A stretch of 64,000 nt of DNA from Christensenella minuta (GCF_003628755.1 NZ_CP029256.1:2499585-2563584), one strand, 5' to 3'. Numbered from the stretch's first letter, positions 41,569 to 50,157 are shown. The notes: generated by a model from the sequence alone, not told the origin. Numbers and translations are program-made.

Positions 41569-42036
41569 TTAATCCATAGATAAAAGGTTCGTTTCCCGCT
41601 TCGTTTCCGGATAGGGCAGCGCCCGCACCTGCCAGAGGACGCGCTCCCATTTTCCGGTGGGCGTTCCGCCCGGACCGAGTCCGAACAGCACCTGCACGCA
41701 CAGCTCGCGCGTGTCGTCCACGGGCTGCGTAAAGCTCACGAGGATTCCGCCGTCCCGCGTTTCCGCCGTATACCCGTCCCCGCCGAGGGCGGCCGCCCAA
41801 CCGGGCTCTTCTGCGGTTTCCGCCAGCTGTGCAAGCCGCCGCTCCGCCGCCGTATCCGCCGCATAATAGGCGCGCGCGGCCTGCGCGGTCTTTTCTGAAA
41901 ACGTAAGGTCCGCCCGCGCCGACGCAAGGGCCAGCGCGGCGAAAGCGGTCAGGCACAGAATCACGAATACTGCCAGGATAGACACCCCGCCGATGCCGAT
42001 GCCAACCTGCGCGCGCTGCGCTTTTTTATCCTTCAT
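41569..42036 (-). CDS. Pilus-assembly-like protein with N-terminal membrane helix
   Basis: The 155-residue protein (ATG at 42036, GGAGGG 5 nt upstream) has one hydrophobic helix (VGIGIGGVSILAVFVILCLTAFAALALAS) and then a helical and beta-rich outer part (YYAADTAAERRLAQLAE, like PilX minor pilins), ending at LLSMD. The order helix-YYAADTAAERRL is typical of PilX_N-type pilus proteins. No prepilin peptidase site is obvious. It overlaps the upstream gene by 11 bp. Confidence 0.68.
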   Translation of the reverse strand: MKDKKAQRAQVGIGIGGVSILAVFVILCLTAFAALALASARADLTFSEKTAQAARAYYAADTAAERRLAQLAETAEEPGWAAALGGDGYTAETRDGGILVSFTQPVDDTRELCVQVLFGLGPGGTPTGKWERVLWQVRALPYPETKRETNLLSMD

Positions 42037-42406
42037 GGGTCCCTCCATAGCGCGCCGTATCCACGGCGAAAAGCGCCGTGCCGTTTTTTTCGAGCGAAAG
42101 GTGCACGGACAACAGTCCGTCCTTTTCCGAGGCCCCGGCCTTCAGCACATACGCCGCCTCTTCCACGTCCTCCACGGGCCTGAAATCTGCGCCGTAAAAC
42201 ACAGCGCCCTCCGGAATTTCCCCGGTTGCCCGGAACGTTTCCGCGCTTTCCTGCACGAGCATGACCGCTGCGGAAAGCTCCGCACTCTCCCTGCTGAGCG
42301 TTTTCGCCTTTGCGAACATACTCGTGCATACGGCGGCTGCGATGGAAAAAAACAATATGATAATGACGATTTCCAGCAGAAACAGCCTGCCCTTTGATTT
42401 TTCCAT
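42026..42406 (-). CDS. Minor pilin/pseudopilin-like protein
   Basis: The 126-residue protein (ATG at 42406) begins MEKSKGRLFLLEIVIIILFF, a short basic leader followed by a long hydrophobic helix, which resembles a type IV prepilin N-terminus; a Gly precedes the helix and a Glu sits six residues after it (five in the classic site). The rest is soluble. It overlaps the next gene by 11 bp and begins 2 bp after the previous one, so it belongs to the pilus operon. Confidence 0.65.
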   Translation of the reverse strand: MEKSKGRLFLLEIVIIILFFSIAAAVCTSMFAKAKTLSRESAELSAAVMLVQESAETFRATGEIPEGAVFYGADFRPVEDVEEAAYVLKAGASEKDGLLSVHLSLEKNGTALFAVDTARYGGTHEG

Positions 42407-42408
42407 CC

Positions 42409-42891
42409 TTATCCCCGCTGAGCCGCGGCCCTCTGGCACACCGCGCTTTCAAATTCGTTGCCGAGCGTGTCCGTCACACCGATCCGCAGGAGGTCTCCCT
42501 CCCGGGAAAGGCGCAGCCCGGAAAGCTCCATGATCGGCTGGCCATAGGCCGCATCCACCGCCGTGCCCGTTTCCACGGTCGCTTCCATCAGCTTGTCCCC
42601 GCTGACGAAGATCCACGTCTCATAGTCCTTCCCGTTTGCGGAAGAGGGCAGTACCAGCGCGTCGCCGCCGTCCACCTCGGCGGTGGAAAATCCATCTGCG
42701 CCGCCTGCCTGCCGGACCTTTTCCGTCATATAAACGAGGGAACTGCGCATATGGTAGCCTGCCGTCATCTCAGACGAGATACCCCGGTATACATTCGCGC
42801 CCATCACCACGACAAAAAGGGACAGCACCGCGAACACGCAGAAAAGCGACAACGCAAATACGATATCTATAGTATGCTGTTTTCGGTCCAT
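42409..42891 (-). CDS. DUF4860-type pilus operon protein
   Basis: The 160-residue protein (ATG at 42891; GGGAGG about 8 nt upstream) has an N-terminal hydrophobic helix (TIDIVFALSLFCVFAVLSLFVVVMG) and a beta-rich outer domain containing YMTEKVRQAGGADGF and VLPSSANGKDYETWIFVSGDKLMEA. I recognise it as the DUF4860 type found in Clostridial pilus-like operons. It lacks a clear prepilin cleavage motif. Role probably a minor subunit. Confidence 0.68.
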   Translation of the reverse strand: MDRKQHTIDIVFALSLFCVFAVLSLFVVVMGANVYRGISSEMTAGYHMRSSLVYMTEKVRQAGGADGFSTAEVDGGDALVLPSSANGKDYETWIFVSGDKLMEATVETGTAVDAAYGQPIMELSGLRLSREGDLLRIGVTDTLGNEFESAVCQRAAAQRG

Positions 42892-42917
42892 CCGGCTTCC
42901 TCCCTTCCGGGTACGGC

Positions 42918-43253
42918 TCATCCGTCCAGTAAAAATACAAAGATTTCGGGCATCAGGTTATCGCCGACGGGTTTCAAATGGCAGGAATATTGCTCCGTAT
43001 CCAAAATAAGCCCGTAATGCTCTTCCAGATATGCCGCGTCCCGCGGGTAGCGCCCTTCGATGGCATAGCACTGTACGGCTGCCCGGCGCACCGCTTCCTC
43101 TGCGGTCGCCCGGCCCTGCTCGCGCGTCCGGCGCCCGATCCCCGCGGTTCCCAGCAATACGGTGACGAACACTGCGAGGAAGCATAAGGCGGGAACGATG
43201 ATTTTCCATGGAACGGCGCTTTTTTCGCGTCCGTCTGTAAACACATTGCGCAT
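42918..43253 (-). CDS. Small pseudopilin-like membrane protein
   Basis: The 111-residue protein starts at the second of two ATG codons (43253), 6 nt after AAGGAG. It has a membrane helix (WKIIVPALCFLAVFVTVLLGTAGI) and an outer part with a CYAIEGRYP-DAAYLEEHYGL segment, the pattern seen in pseudopilin-like proteins that follow PilC genes. No catalytic site. Lies 10 bp after pilC. Confidence 0.65.
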   Translation of the reverse strand: MRNVFTDGREKSAVPWKIIVPALCFLAVFVTVLLGTAGIGRRTREQGRATAEEAVRRAAVQCYAIEGRYPRDAAYLEEHYGLILDTEQYSCHLKPVGDNLMPEIFVFLLDG

Positions 43254-43263
43254 CATAGGCTCC

Positions 43264-44304
43264 TTATCCGATGGCGGACATCACGCCGAGGAGCGGCAGC
43301 ATCACCGCCAGCAGGATCATCCCGACAATGACGGAAAGCACCGCGACGAGCGTCGGCTCGAGTGCGGAAACGAACGCATTCATCCGCCGCGCCGCCTCTT
43401 CTTCATACCGCGCGGCAATGCGCTCCATCACGCTGTCGAGCGTTCCCGTCCGAAACCCCACAGAGATCATTTTTCCATACAGGCCGGAAAACATACCCGC
43501 ATTCCGCGCCGCATCCGCAAAACCCATGCCTCCGGCCATTTTTTGCTTCATCAGGGCAATCCTGCGGCGGCTTCGTTCATCTTCCGTCAGCTCCTCCGTC
43601 ATAGAAAGAGCCTCGTCTACGTCCATCCCGCTTCCAAGCATCAACGCCATCGCGGAGGCGAATTTGCCTGAAGCAAGGGCGGCAGACGTTTTTTTGAACA
43701 TACGCGTCCGGCAGGAAGCAAGGAAATTCCTGCCGCGTTTCGATGTGCGCAGCAGGAAAAAGAGGACAACGAGCGCCCCGGTCACAATCACGATCACCGC
43801 CGCATACCGGCTTACCGCGCTGCCGAACTGCAGAAGGCCCTGCACAAATCCCGACATTTCGCTTCCGAGGCTGCGGAAAACCTCCTGGAAAACGGGCAGT
43901 ACCTGGGTCACGATCACGAGGATCACGGCAGCCATCATAACGATCATCACCAGCGGATAGGTGACGGAACTTTTGATGTTGCGCGCGAGGGCTTCCTGCC
44001 GATCGTAGTAGGCGGCAAGGGAGGAAAGCACCTGTTCGAGCCTGCCCGAGGCCTCGCCGATCTCCACCATCTGCGCCATATAATGCGGGAACCTCCCGGA
44101 TGCGCGCAGCGCGGCGGCGAGCGTGCCGCCCGCGCCCACCGTATCCGCAAGCTCCAGAATGATGCGCGCCCCCTCCGTATTTTTTAGGTCTTCCCCAATC
44201 ACGAGGAGTCCCTCCTCAAGTGGGATTCCCGCTTTCAGCGTATAAGCGAGCTGTTCACAAAAAACCGTGATCTCGCCGTTTGTCAGTTTTTTGATTCCGG
44301 CCAT
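43264..44304 (-). CDS. pilC: PilC/GspF inner-membrane platform protein
   Basis: The 346-residue protein has two repeats of the T2SSF domain (about residues 10-130 and 215-335) with EQLAYTLKAGIPLEEGL and FASAMALMLGSGMDVDEAL at their starts, and three hydrophobic segments. It anchors the pilus motor and initiates assembly. CGGGAGG precedes the ATG. It is followed by the pseudopilin-like genes and pilT. No PilB/GspE or prepilin peptidase gene lies in this operon. Confidence 0.93.
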   Translation of the reverse strand: MAGIKKLTNGEITVFCEQLAYTLKAGIPLEEGLLVIGEDLKNTEGARIILELADTVGAGGTLAAALRASGRFPHYMAQMVEIGEASGRLEQVLSSLAAYYDRQEALARNIKSSVTYPLVMIVMMAAVILVIVTQVLPVFQEVFRSLGSEMSGFVQGLLQFGSAVSRYAAVIVIVTGALVVLFFLLRTSKRGRNFLASCRTRMFKKTSAALASGKFASAMALMLGSGMDVDEALSMTEELTEDERSRRRIALMKQKMAGGMGFADAARNAGMFSGLYGKMISVGFRTGTLDSVMERIAARYEEEAARRMNAFVSALEPTLVAVLSVIVGMILLAVMLPLLGVMSAIG

Positions 44305-44421
44305 AACCGTTCCTCCCGGGCCCGTACCCGTCTTCCGCCAGGCGCCGCCCGGCAGAAGGGGATGGGGCGTTCGCTGCAGCTTCGGGCCAAAGGCAGGATA
44401 ACCCCGAACCGAAGCGTAGTC

Positions 44422-45396
44422 TCAGTAATTGTACATGGCGTTGTAGCTGTCGCCGCCGCCCGTATAGTTTTCCTTTTCCCCGCTCGATGCCGCGAGCGTG
44501 GGGTCCATGCGTACCCAGTCCGTCCCGTCGAAATAAATGATGTTGTCGATCCATCCCGTGCCCTCGATATATACGCTGATCCACGCGTGGTAGATTTCTT
44601 TGCCGCCCGTGGTCACATAGCCGATCACGAGCCGGGTGGGGATGCGCTGCGAACGGAGCATGGCCGTCATCAGGGAAGCATAGTCGAAACAGATTCCCTT
44701 TTTGGTGCCGAGGGTCTCGTCGGCGTCCGGTAGGTACCCGGTCTCGCCCGCCACTGCGTCCGCCTTGTCGTAATCGTAGGAAATGTTGTCAATCACATAA
44801 TCATAAACCCGTGCAATAACGTCAAGATCATCCGCCGCGCCTTCTGCAAGCGCCGCTCCCTGCGCAACCGCCGCGCTCTGCGGCGTGAAATTTACATACT
44901 GGTTAGGGTAAAGGTAGGGAAGGAATTCGTTTTCCAGCACCACGTCCGCCGTCCCGGCGCATACCGCCGCATATTTGTCGCCCTCTATGTTCCTGAGGAT
45001 TGAAAACCGATAGGAACCGTTTCCGCAGTTTAAAGGGAATACCTCCTGCTTACCGGTGCGGAGGTCGTAATTATAGGTCTCGCTGCCGCAGGATATCTGG
45101 AATTTCACTTTTTCGCTGTCGCCCGTATACAGTGCGCAGGCATAGCCCTGGGATACGTTCGACAGGTCGATCACGGCGTCTTCCGCCGCAAATTCCTGCG
45201 TGCCCGGCGCTTCGGGAACCAGGACGGAAGGCTCGCTGCTGCGCGTACCCGTCCCCGCGGATGCCTCCGCCGGGGAAGCCGGTACAGGCCCGCCGCTTTG
45301 CTCCGCGGATACACCGCCGCAGGCGGAAAAAACAAGTGCCGTAAACGTCAGCGCCGCCGCAGCCAGGATTTTGATGAAATTTAACCGACGCCCCAT
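44422..45396 (-). CDS. Transglutaminase-like lipoprotein
   Basis: The 324-residue protein has a lipoprotein signal (lipobox LVFSACGG), an acidic/Pro linker and a transglutaminase-like cysteine protease domain with the triad Cys (KKGICFDYASL), His (IYHAWISVYI) and Asp (WVRMDPTLAA). Such proteins act on proteins or wall peptides outside the cell. It is the first gene after the promoter at 45432-45460 and precedes pilC by 117 bp, so it is likely part of the pilus operon. Confidence 0.9.
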   Translation of the reverse strand: MGRRLNFIKILAAAALTFTALVFSACGGVSAEQSGGPVPASPAEASAGTGTRSSEPSVLVPEAPGTQEFAAEDAVIDLSNVSQGYACALYTGDSEKVKFQISCGSETYNYDLRTGKQEVFPLNCGNGSYRFSILRNIEGDKYAAVCAGTADVVLENEFLPYLYPNQYVNFTPQSAAVAQGAALAEGAADDLDVIARVYDYVIDNISYDYDKADAVAGETGYLPDADETLGTKKGICFDYASLMTAMLRSQRIPTRLVIGYVTTGGKEIYHAWISVYIEGTGWIDNIIYFDGTDWVRMDPTLAASSGEKENYTGGGDSYNAMYNY

Positions 45397-45431
45397 TTAA
45401 ATACCTTCTGAATAATGTATTATTTATGTTC

Positions 45432-45460
45432 AGTATAAACGACCGGACCGCCAATGTAAA
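45432..45460 (-). promoter_or_regulatory. Promoter of the transglutaminase-pilus operon
   Basis: Minus-strand TTTACA (45455-45460), 17-bp spacer, TATACT (45432-45437), 36 bp before the start of the lipoprotein gene. The rest of 45461-45641 shows nothing recognisable. Confidence 0.75.
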
Positions 45461-45641
45461 GCAGGGCAAGACGCGGAAACGGTTAAATTTGCGCTGAAAA
45501 CGCCCCCTGCCGGGGGACGCGGACGGGTATGGAGGCACGCCCGCGCAGCCGGGAAAAACAGGCGGCGGGGAAAGGCATGCCTGCGCTCCTTGTGCGAAAT
45601 ATCCGGCTGGGGCGCAGGGATGCGGGCGGAAGCTCCTGCGC

Positions 45642-45675
45642 AAACAAAAACGGAGCAAGCTTGCTTTGCTCCGTT
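45642..45675 (-). terminator. Terminator of the antiporter gene
   Basis: A 10-bp perfect stem (45649-45658 with 45666-45675); on the minus strand it is followed by TTTTTGTTT. Confidence 0.88.
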
Positions 45676-45706
45676 ATCGCTGCTCTATGCTGCGCAATAG
45701 GCCGCG

Positions 45707-46960
45707 TCATTGCTCCTGCGTCCCGCCTGCCGGTTTTGGCGGGGAGAGTGCTGGCTCGCCGTTTTCCCCGCCGTCCTTTTTCTTCTTTTTCCCGAAGGAA
45801 AGCTTTAAAAGGATCGGCGAAAGGATCGTCGTCACGACCACTACGATGACCACCGGGCCGAACAAAAGAGGCGACATCAGGCCCACGGCCGCGCCCTTGT
45901 TGGCCACGATCAGGGCAACCTCGCCGCGCGACACCATACCGCAGCCTATCTGCAGGGATTCCCTGTTGTTGAATCCTGAAAGCCTTGCGCCGATCCCGCA
46001 GCCCACGATCTTGGTAATAATAGCCACGCCGAGCAGCACCAGCGCGAACACCACGATCATCATGCTCATATCCGTCAGCACGACGGACAGGCCCACGCTC
46101 GCGAAGAAGATGGGCGAGAGCAGCGTGTAAGAAAGCGTCTCGAACCGCGACGCCATATATTTTGCGTGGCTGGTGTTGGAAAGAATCAGGCCTGCGATAA
46201 ACGCGCCCGTAATATCCGCGACGCCGAACCATTCCTCCGCACAGAAAGACATCAGCAGGCAGATTACGAATGCCATCACCACAAAACGGCGGTGATCGTC
46301 GATGTGGCGGTCGGACCATTTTTTAAATAAAATATAGGTCACAAAACCGACGCCGACGGCGAACGCAAAGAAACCGACGATCTTAAGGAGGACAATGCCC
46401 ACCGCGACGGATGGGTCCGCAAGGCTGGTAATGATCGTCAGGGCAATGATGCCGAGGATATCGTCGATCACAGCCGCACCTAGAATCGTAATGCCCACCT
46501 GGCTGTTCAGCTTGCCCATTTCCTTGAGCGTCTCCACCGTGATACTGACGGATGTCGCCGTCAGGATGACGCCAATAAACACATTCTGCAAAAAGCGGTT
46601 GGCGTCAAGGTCAGTCTGGATCACGGAAGGATCGTTGAACACGCCCGCGACCGCAAAGCCGACGACAAGCGGCACCACCACGCCGAGCGCCGCGATGATG
46701 AACGAAGCCTTGCCCGCTTTTTTGAGCTGGTGGATGTCGGATTCCATGCCTGCGGAAAACATCAGGACGATCACGCCGATCTCGGAAAGCGCTTTAATAA
46801 AGTTCGTGTTGTCGATGATCCCGAGACAAGCGGGGCCGAGGATGATACCCGCGAGAAGTGCGCCCACCACCTGCGGCATTTTAAACTTGCGGGTTACAAG
46901 ACCAAGCAGTTTGGTGCTCAGCAGGATAAGCGCCAGATCGAGTAAATATTTGTAGTCCAT
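45707..46960 (-). CDS. CPA2-type Na+/H+ or K+/H+ antiporter
   Basis: The 417-residue protein has about 12 membrane helices of the sodium/hydrogen exchanger family (CPA2/KefB-like), with the essential acidic pair in AAVIDDILGI and the N-terminal VGALLAGIILGP motif. It lacks the TrkA-N domain of KefB. A Lys-rich, Pro-rich cytoplasmic tail ends the protein. It probably manages intracellular pH or sodium. Promoter at 47031-47058; the leader is 60-70 nt. Confidence 0.92.
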   Translation of the reverse strand: MDYKYLLDLALILLSTKLLGLVTRKFKMPQVVGALLAGIILGPACLGIIDNTNFIKALSEIGVIVLMFSAGMESDIHQLKKAGKASFIIAALGVVVPLVVGFAVAGVFNDPSVIQTDLDANRFLQNVFIGVILTATSVSITVETLKEMGKLNSQVGITILGAAVIDDILGIIALTIITSLADPSVAVGIVLLKIVGFFAFAVGVGFVTYILFKKWSDRHIDDHRRFVVMAFVICLLMSFCAEEWFGVADITGAFIAGLILSNTSHAKYMASRFETLSYTLLSPIFFASVGLSVVLTDMSMMIVVFALVLLGVAIITKIVGCGIGARLSGFNNRESLQIGCGMVSRGEVALIVANKGAAVGLMSPLLFGPVVIVVVVTTILSPILLKLSFGKKKKKDGGENGEPALSPPKPAGGTQEQ

Positions 46961-47030
46961 AAGTCCACTTCCAAACTAAAAAATTTATCGAACGGCCAAA
47001 GGCCGATTCTAACCTATAGGAACCTCTATC

Positions 47031-47058
47031 ATTATACATCCCGTTTCCGGAAAAGCAA
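47031..47058 (-). promoter_or_regulatory. Promoter of the antiporter gene
   Basis: Minus-strand TTGCTT (47053-47058), 16-bp spacer, TATAAT (47031-47036). Confidence 0.65.
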
Positions 47059-47075
47059 ATAAAAAATTCAGCCGC

Positions 47076-47102
47076 AAAAAAAAGGCCCGCAAAATGCGGG
47101 CC
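47076..47102 (-). terminator. Terminator of the DUF3006 gene
   Basis: A perfect 8-bp stem (47084-47091 with 47095-47102), loop of 3, followed on the minus strand by eight T residues. Confidence 0.9.
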
Positions 47103-47109
47103 GGACGTT

Positions 47110-47325
47110 TCATTTTTCCGTTTTTTTCCTTTTGAGCAGGCGTTCCATCCTGCCCTTCAGCAGGGCCCTGCGCCGGGCTGTTTCCGCGGGATCAACGGAT
47201 ACGCATACCACGTCGCCTTCACGCGCCCCGGCGGGCAGCGCGGCTCCCGGCAGGGAAACCATACTGCCGTCCTCGAGCTCAACGACGGCGCGGTCTCCTT
47301 CAAAACGGTCGATCACATAACGCAT
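47110..47325 (-). CDS. DUF3006 family protein
   Basis: The 71-residue protein matches DUF3006: MRYVIDRFEGDRAVVELEDG, a short beta-barrel with VVCVSVDPAETARRR and a basic C-terminal helix. In other Bacillota these small proteins sit next to ComEC-like hydrolases, but here no such neighbour exists. AGGAGG lies before the ATG. Function unknown. Confidence 0.85.
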   Translation of the reverse strand: MRYVIDRFEGDRAVVELEDGSMVSLPGAALPAGAREGDVVCVSVDPAETARRRALLKGRMERLLKRKKTEK

Positions 47326-47373
47326 ATCCCATACCTCCTGCTGCTTTTATTTTAGCACAGCGTCACATAAAAA

Positions 47374-48429
47374 TCACGATTGGGCCTTGGATGTGCCCGA
47401 TTCGAGGATGGAAACGATGGCGAACAGCGTGAAGCATACCGCGCCCAGCCCTACCATAATATGGGCGGGAACAAAAAAATTGGTATTGGCATACGACGCT
47501 TCAAACAGGAACGCCGCAAGGAACAGGCAGGAAAGCGCGGTCATCACGGGGATCATGGGAATGCGCTTTGAAAGCGGGGCGTCCCGCCGCCATACGGACG
47601 CAAGCAGCAGAACCTTGCTCGAGATGCTGTAGCAGATGAGCCCGAGGCCGATGAGGACAAAGCCCGGGGCGACGGCCGCCGCGCTGTAGGGGTTCATAAT
47701 AAGGATGCCCCAAAGTATGCACACGGTGCCGAGCACGCCCACCATAACGCTCCACCTCCAGCGTTCCCGGCTGCCGAATTGGTTCTCGGTCTGCCGCAGG
47801 ATTGTCGCCACGAGAGCAATCAGGCTCGCACACACGAGGCCGAGCCCGATCATAACATGCCCAGCCACAAAATCGGGTGTGGTGCCGCCCGCAAGGAGGA
47901 ACGCCCCACGGACGAGCGCAATCGCCGCGCAAATGACGGGGACGGCAAAATAAACGCCATAGGTGCCCTTGGAATATCCGCCGGAAACCGCCTGTCCATA
48001 AGCCAGCTTGGCCGAGTTTTGCGGGATCATCGAGAATTTCCCCGACGAAACCGCGACTGTCGCCACACAGCAGGCGACAAGGCCGACCCCGAATACGACG
48101 TTGCCGGACACATAATCCGCGGACGTGCCGCCGGAGGAAAACAGCGCGATGCCGCAGGCCGCCGTACCGATGCCCGCCGCATAACCGAGCAGCGGATAAA
48201 AAATACGGTCGGCGCGGTTGAACCGCTTGATGATCTGCCGGATGATCGTCGCCGCGGTGGAAAATAGCGCGATACAGATCGCTGTCAGGGAAATAAGCAC
48301 ATTGCCCGCGATCACGTAGCCATCGCCGATGCCCATGCCCCGGACATAAAGGCCGAAGCCCAGACAGACCGCGCCCATGATAAGAGGGATCGCGCGGAAA
48401 AACACACTGATTTTTAGATTCATAGCCAT
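47374..48429 (-). CDS. yhiM: YhiM-like inner membrane protein (DUF2776)
   Basis: The 351-residue protein has ten hydrophobic segments and four internal repeats with the pattern (F/Y)V(A/S)G(H/N)V--G-G-V(C/A)-, closely matching E. coli YhiM throughout: FFRAIPLIMGAVCLGFGLYV, SAKLAYG, and the end HIMVGLGAVCFTLFAIVSIL. YhiM has been linked to acid resistance; its mechanism is unknown. Close similarity to a protein best known in Enterobacteria makes lateral transfer or a sparse ancient family possible. Confidence 0.88.
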   Translation of the reverse strand: MAMNLKISVFFRAIPLIMGAVCLGFGLYVRGMGIGDGYVIAGNVLISLTAICIALFSTAATIIRQIIKRFNRADRIFYPLLGYAAGIGTAACGIALFSSGGTSADYVSGNVVFGVGLVACCVATVAVSSGKFSMIPQNSAKLAYGQAVSGGYSKGTYGVYFAVPVICAAIALVRGAFLLAGGTTPDFVAGHVMIGLGLVCASLIALVATILRQTENQFGSRERWRWSVMVGVLGTVCILWGILIMNPYSAAAVAPGFVLIGLGLICYSISSKVLLLASVWRRDAPLSKRIPMIPVMTALSCLFLAAFLFEASYANTNFFVPAHIMVGLGAVCFTLFAIVSILESGTSKAQS

Positions 48430-48759
48430 TCACTCCGTAAAAATATTTCATGAAACTGATGCTTTTATCATAACCGCCGCGCTTCCCCCTAACATTAAAA
48501 AAGGGCTTTCCCCGACCGGGAAAAGCTCTTGAAGCCACGAAATATTGAACAAGAGGGATCGCCTTGCGGCGAATTGCGGCGCGCTCCGGTCCTTTGCAGA
48601 ACGCGAGTAGTTTCCGTACGCCCCGCTGCCTTGCGCCCCGCGCCGGTGCCTGTTTGCTGCCAGGCGCTTCACATTTAGGGCGTCACGCATACCGGGAGTC
48701 CGTGCAGCCGCCGGATTTGTGCAGGAATGCCGGTTGCTTTGTCCTTAGGGACATTCGGA
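48430..48759. other. Intergenic region between yhiM and the thioredoxin-like gene
   Basis: This 330-bp stretch has one clear feature, the minus-strand terminator at 48497-48530. The remaining GC-rich sequence (48531-48759) could hold a structured RNA but matches no RNA class I know, and no open frame in it has a ribosome binding site. Confidence 0.4.
48497..48530 (-). terminator. Terminator of the thioredoxin-like gene transcript
   Basis: GGGCTTTCCCC and GGGAAAAGCTC pair with one bulge; the minus strand continues with six T residues. It is 230 bp from the stop codon, so a long 3' segment precedes it. Confidence 0.72.
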
Positions 48760-49023
48760 TCATTTCAAAGCTTCGGTGAATACGCGCTCGACCTTGTCCT
48801 TAGTGGGAACTCCCTCGTGAACCTTCACGTCGTCCACGAAAAACGTAGGGACATACCAATAATCGTACCCCTGCGTTTTCCCTGCCTCGCGGTTTTCTTC
48901 GATTACCTCAACGTCCACCTGGTTATATTCAGGATGTTCTTTTTTCAGCTCATCCATTAATTCAAACGCGTGCCTGCAATGCGGACAGCCGTCAAGCACC
49001 ATCATCTTTACATGCCTTGCCAT
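48760..49023 (-). CDS. Glutaredoxin/thioredoxin-like protein
   Basis: The 87-residue protein has the thioredoxin fold with the active-site CPHC (MVLDGCPHCRHAFELMDELKK) and the cis-Pro in YWYVPTFFVDDVKVHEG. It would reduce disulfides in the cytoplasm. GGGAGGAG precedes the ATG. Single gene, divergent from the MGMT-domain gene. Confidence 0.88.
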   Translation of the reverse strand: MARHVKMMVLDGCPHCRHAFELMDELKKEHPEYNQVDVEVIEENREAGKTQGYDYWYVPTFFVDDVKVHEGVPTKDKVERVFTEALK

Positions 49024-49135
49024 AATATCGCCTTCTCCTCCCTGTGCATTTTAATAAAGATACCCATTTGCACGCTTTTTTAAACCGCTGTTTTGCAGTA
49101 TAATGAAGCTAAACGGACAAAGGAGACGTAAGGGA

Positions 49136-49459
49136 TTGAATTTTTTCGAGACTGTATATACAATGGTAAGTAAGATACCGCGCGGAAGGGTTGCTACCTA
49201 CGGTCAGATCGCGCGTCTCGCGGGCAATCCGCGTGCGTCGCGTATCGTGGGCTGCGCGCTGCATATGTGTCCCGCGTCCGGCGGCATTCCGTGCCACCGC
49301 GTGGTGAACCGGGAAGGGCGGCTCGCCCCGGCGGACGCGTTCGGCGGCGCTGGGATGCAGAAAAGCCTGCTTGCGGCGGAGGGCGTGTCCGTAAACGCGG
49401 ACGGTTATGTGGATTTGGAAAAGTATTGCTGGGACGGCAGGGAACACGTTCCGGAATAA
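49136..49459 (+). CDS. MGMT DNA-binding-domain protein
   Basis: I choose the TTG at 49136 because AGGAG (49121-49125) ends 10 nt before it, while the upstream ATG at 49103 overlaps a TATAAT box. The 107-residue protein is only the C-terminal O6-alkylguanine transferase domain (TVYTMVSKIPRGRVATYGQIARLAGNPRASRIVGCALH) with the active Cys retained in IPCHRVVN. Alkyltransferase-like proteins lacking activity have Trp there, so this one may repair DNA. Divergent from the thioredoxin-like gene; mscL follows after 22 bp. Confidence 0.87.
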   Translation: MNFFETVYTMVSKIPRGRVATYGQIARLAGNPRASRIVGCALHMCPASGGIPCHRVVNREGRLAPADAFGGAGMQKSLLAAEGVSVNADGYVDLEKYCWDGREHVPE

Positions 49460-49481
49460 GTGATAAAAAAGGAGAAAGAAC

Positions 49482-49952
49482 ATGGCTGAAAAAAAGAAAA
49501 AAGGACTCATACAGGAATTTAAGGAGTTCATCTCCCGCGGAAGCGTGATTGACCTTGCGGTCGGCGTAATCATCGGTACTGCGTTCACGGCAATCGTCAA
49601 TTCGCTGGTGAACGATATCGTAATGCCGCTGATCGGTCTTTTGACGGGAGGGCTTGATTTTTCAATGTTCAATATCAAGCTCACCGGGGATTCCGCCCTT
49701 ATGCTGGGCTCGTTCATCGGCGCGGTCATCAATTTCCTGCTGATCGCCCTCGTGATCTTCCTGGTCGTCAAGGGGATCAACAGCATCCACCTGAAAAAGC
49801 CGGAACCGGAAGAACCGGAGAAGGCGCCCCGCCTGTGCCCGTACTGCAGGACGGAGATCGCGGACGACGCGACGCGCTGCCCCCACTGTACGTCGATCCT
49901 GCCGGACGACGCGTGTGCCGACGAAGCGGCGGCCAGGGCCGAAGCGAAATAA
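49482..49952 (+). CDS. mscL: Large-conductance mechanosensitive channel with zinc-ribbon tail
   Basis: The 156-residue protein is MscL: the N-terminal KGLIQEFKEFISRGSVIDLAVGVIIGTAFTAIVNSLV helix, a second membrane helix (LMLGSFIGAVINFLLIALVIFLVVKGI) and the cytoplasmic helix. The last 35 residues add a C-x2-C / C-x2-C zinc ribbon (LCPYCRTEIADDATRCPHCTSIL). The channel opens under membrane tension to release solutes. AAAGGAG precedes the ATG. Confidence 0.95.
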   Translation: MAEKKKKGLIQEFKEFISRGSVIDLAVGVIIGTAFTAIVNSLVNDIVMPLIGLLTGGLDFSMFNIKLTGDSALMLGSFIGAVINFLLIALVIFLVVKGINSIHLKKPEPEEPEKAPRLCPYCRTEIADDATRCPHCTSILPDDACADEAAARAEAK

Positions 49953-49977
49953 TTCCTTCCTGATATATAATAGGAAT

Positions 49978-50008
49978 AAAAATGCCGGGAATCATTCCGG
50001 CATTTTTT
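49978..50008 (+). terminator. Terminator of the MGMT-mscL unit
   Basis: An 11-bp stem (49978-49988 with 49997-50007), A-rich left and T-rich right ends. Confidence 0.9.
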
Positions 50009-50157
50009 AGTTCCGGCAATTTGCGCGCCCCGGAAGGGAACGGACCTATCCGGTCATTGCGCTGCAGCATGAAAAAAAGGGGCAAGGTTGCGGGGAAGAG
50101 ACAAACGTGCTATGATAGGGAAACCGTTACCGAAAGAAAAACAGATAGGAAATCCTA

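Noticed and set aside
49103-49135. ATG at 49103 as start of the MGMT-domain gene
   Set aside because: It overlaps a TATAAT box and lacks a ribosome binding site; the TTG at 49136 is better placed.
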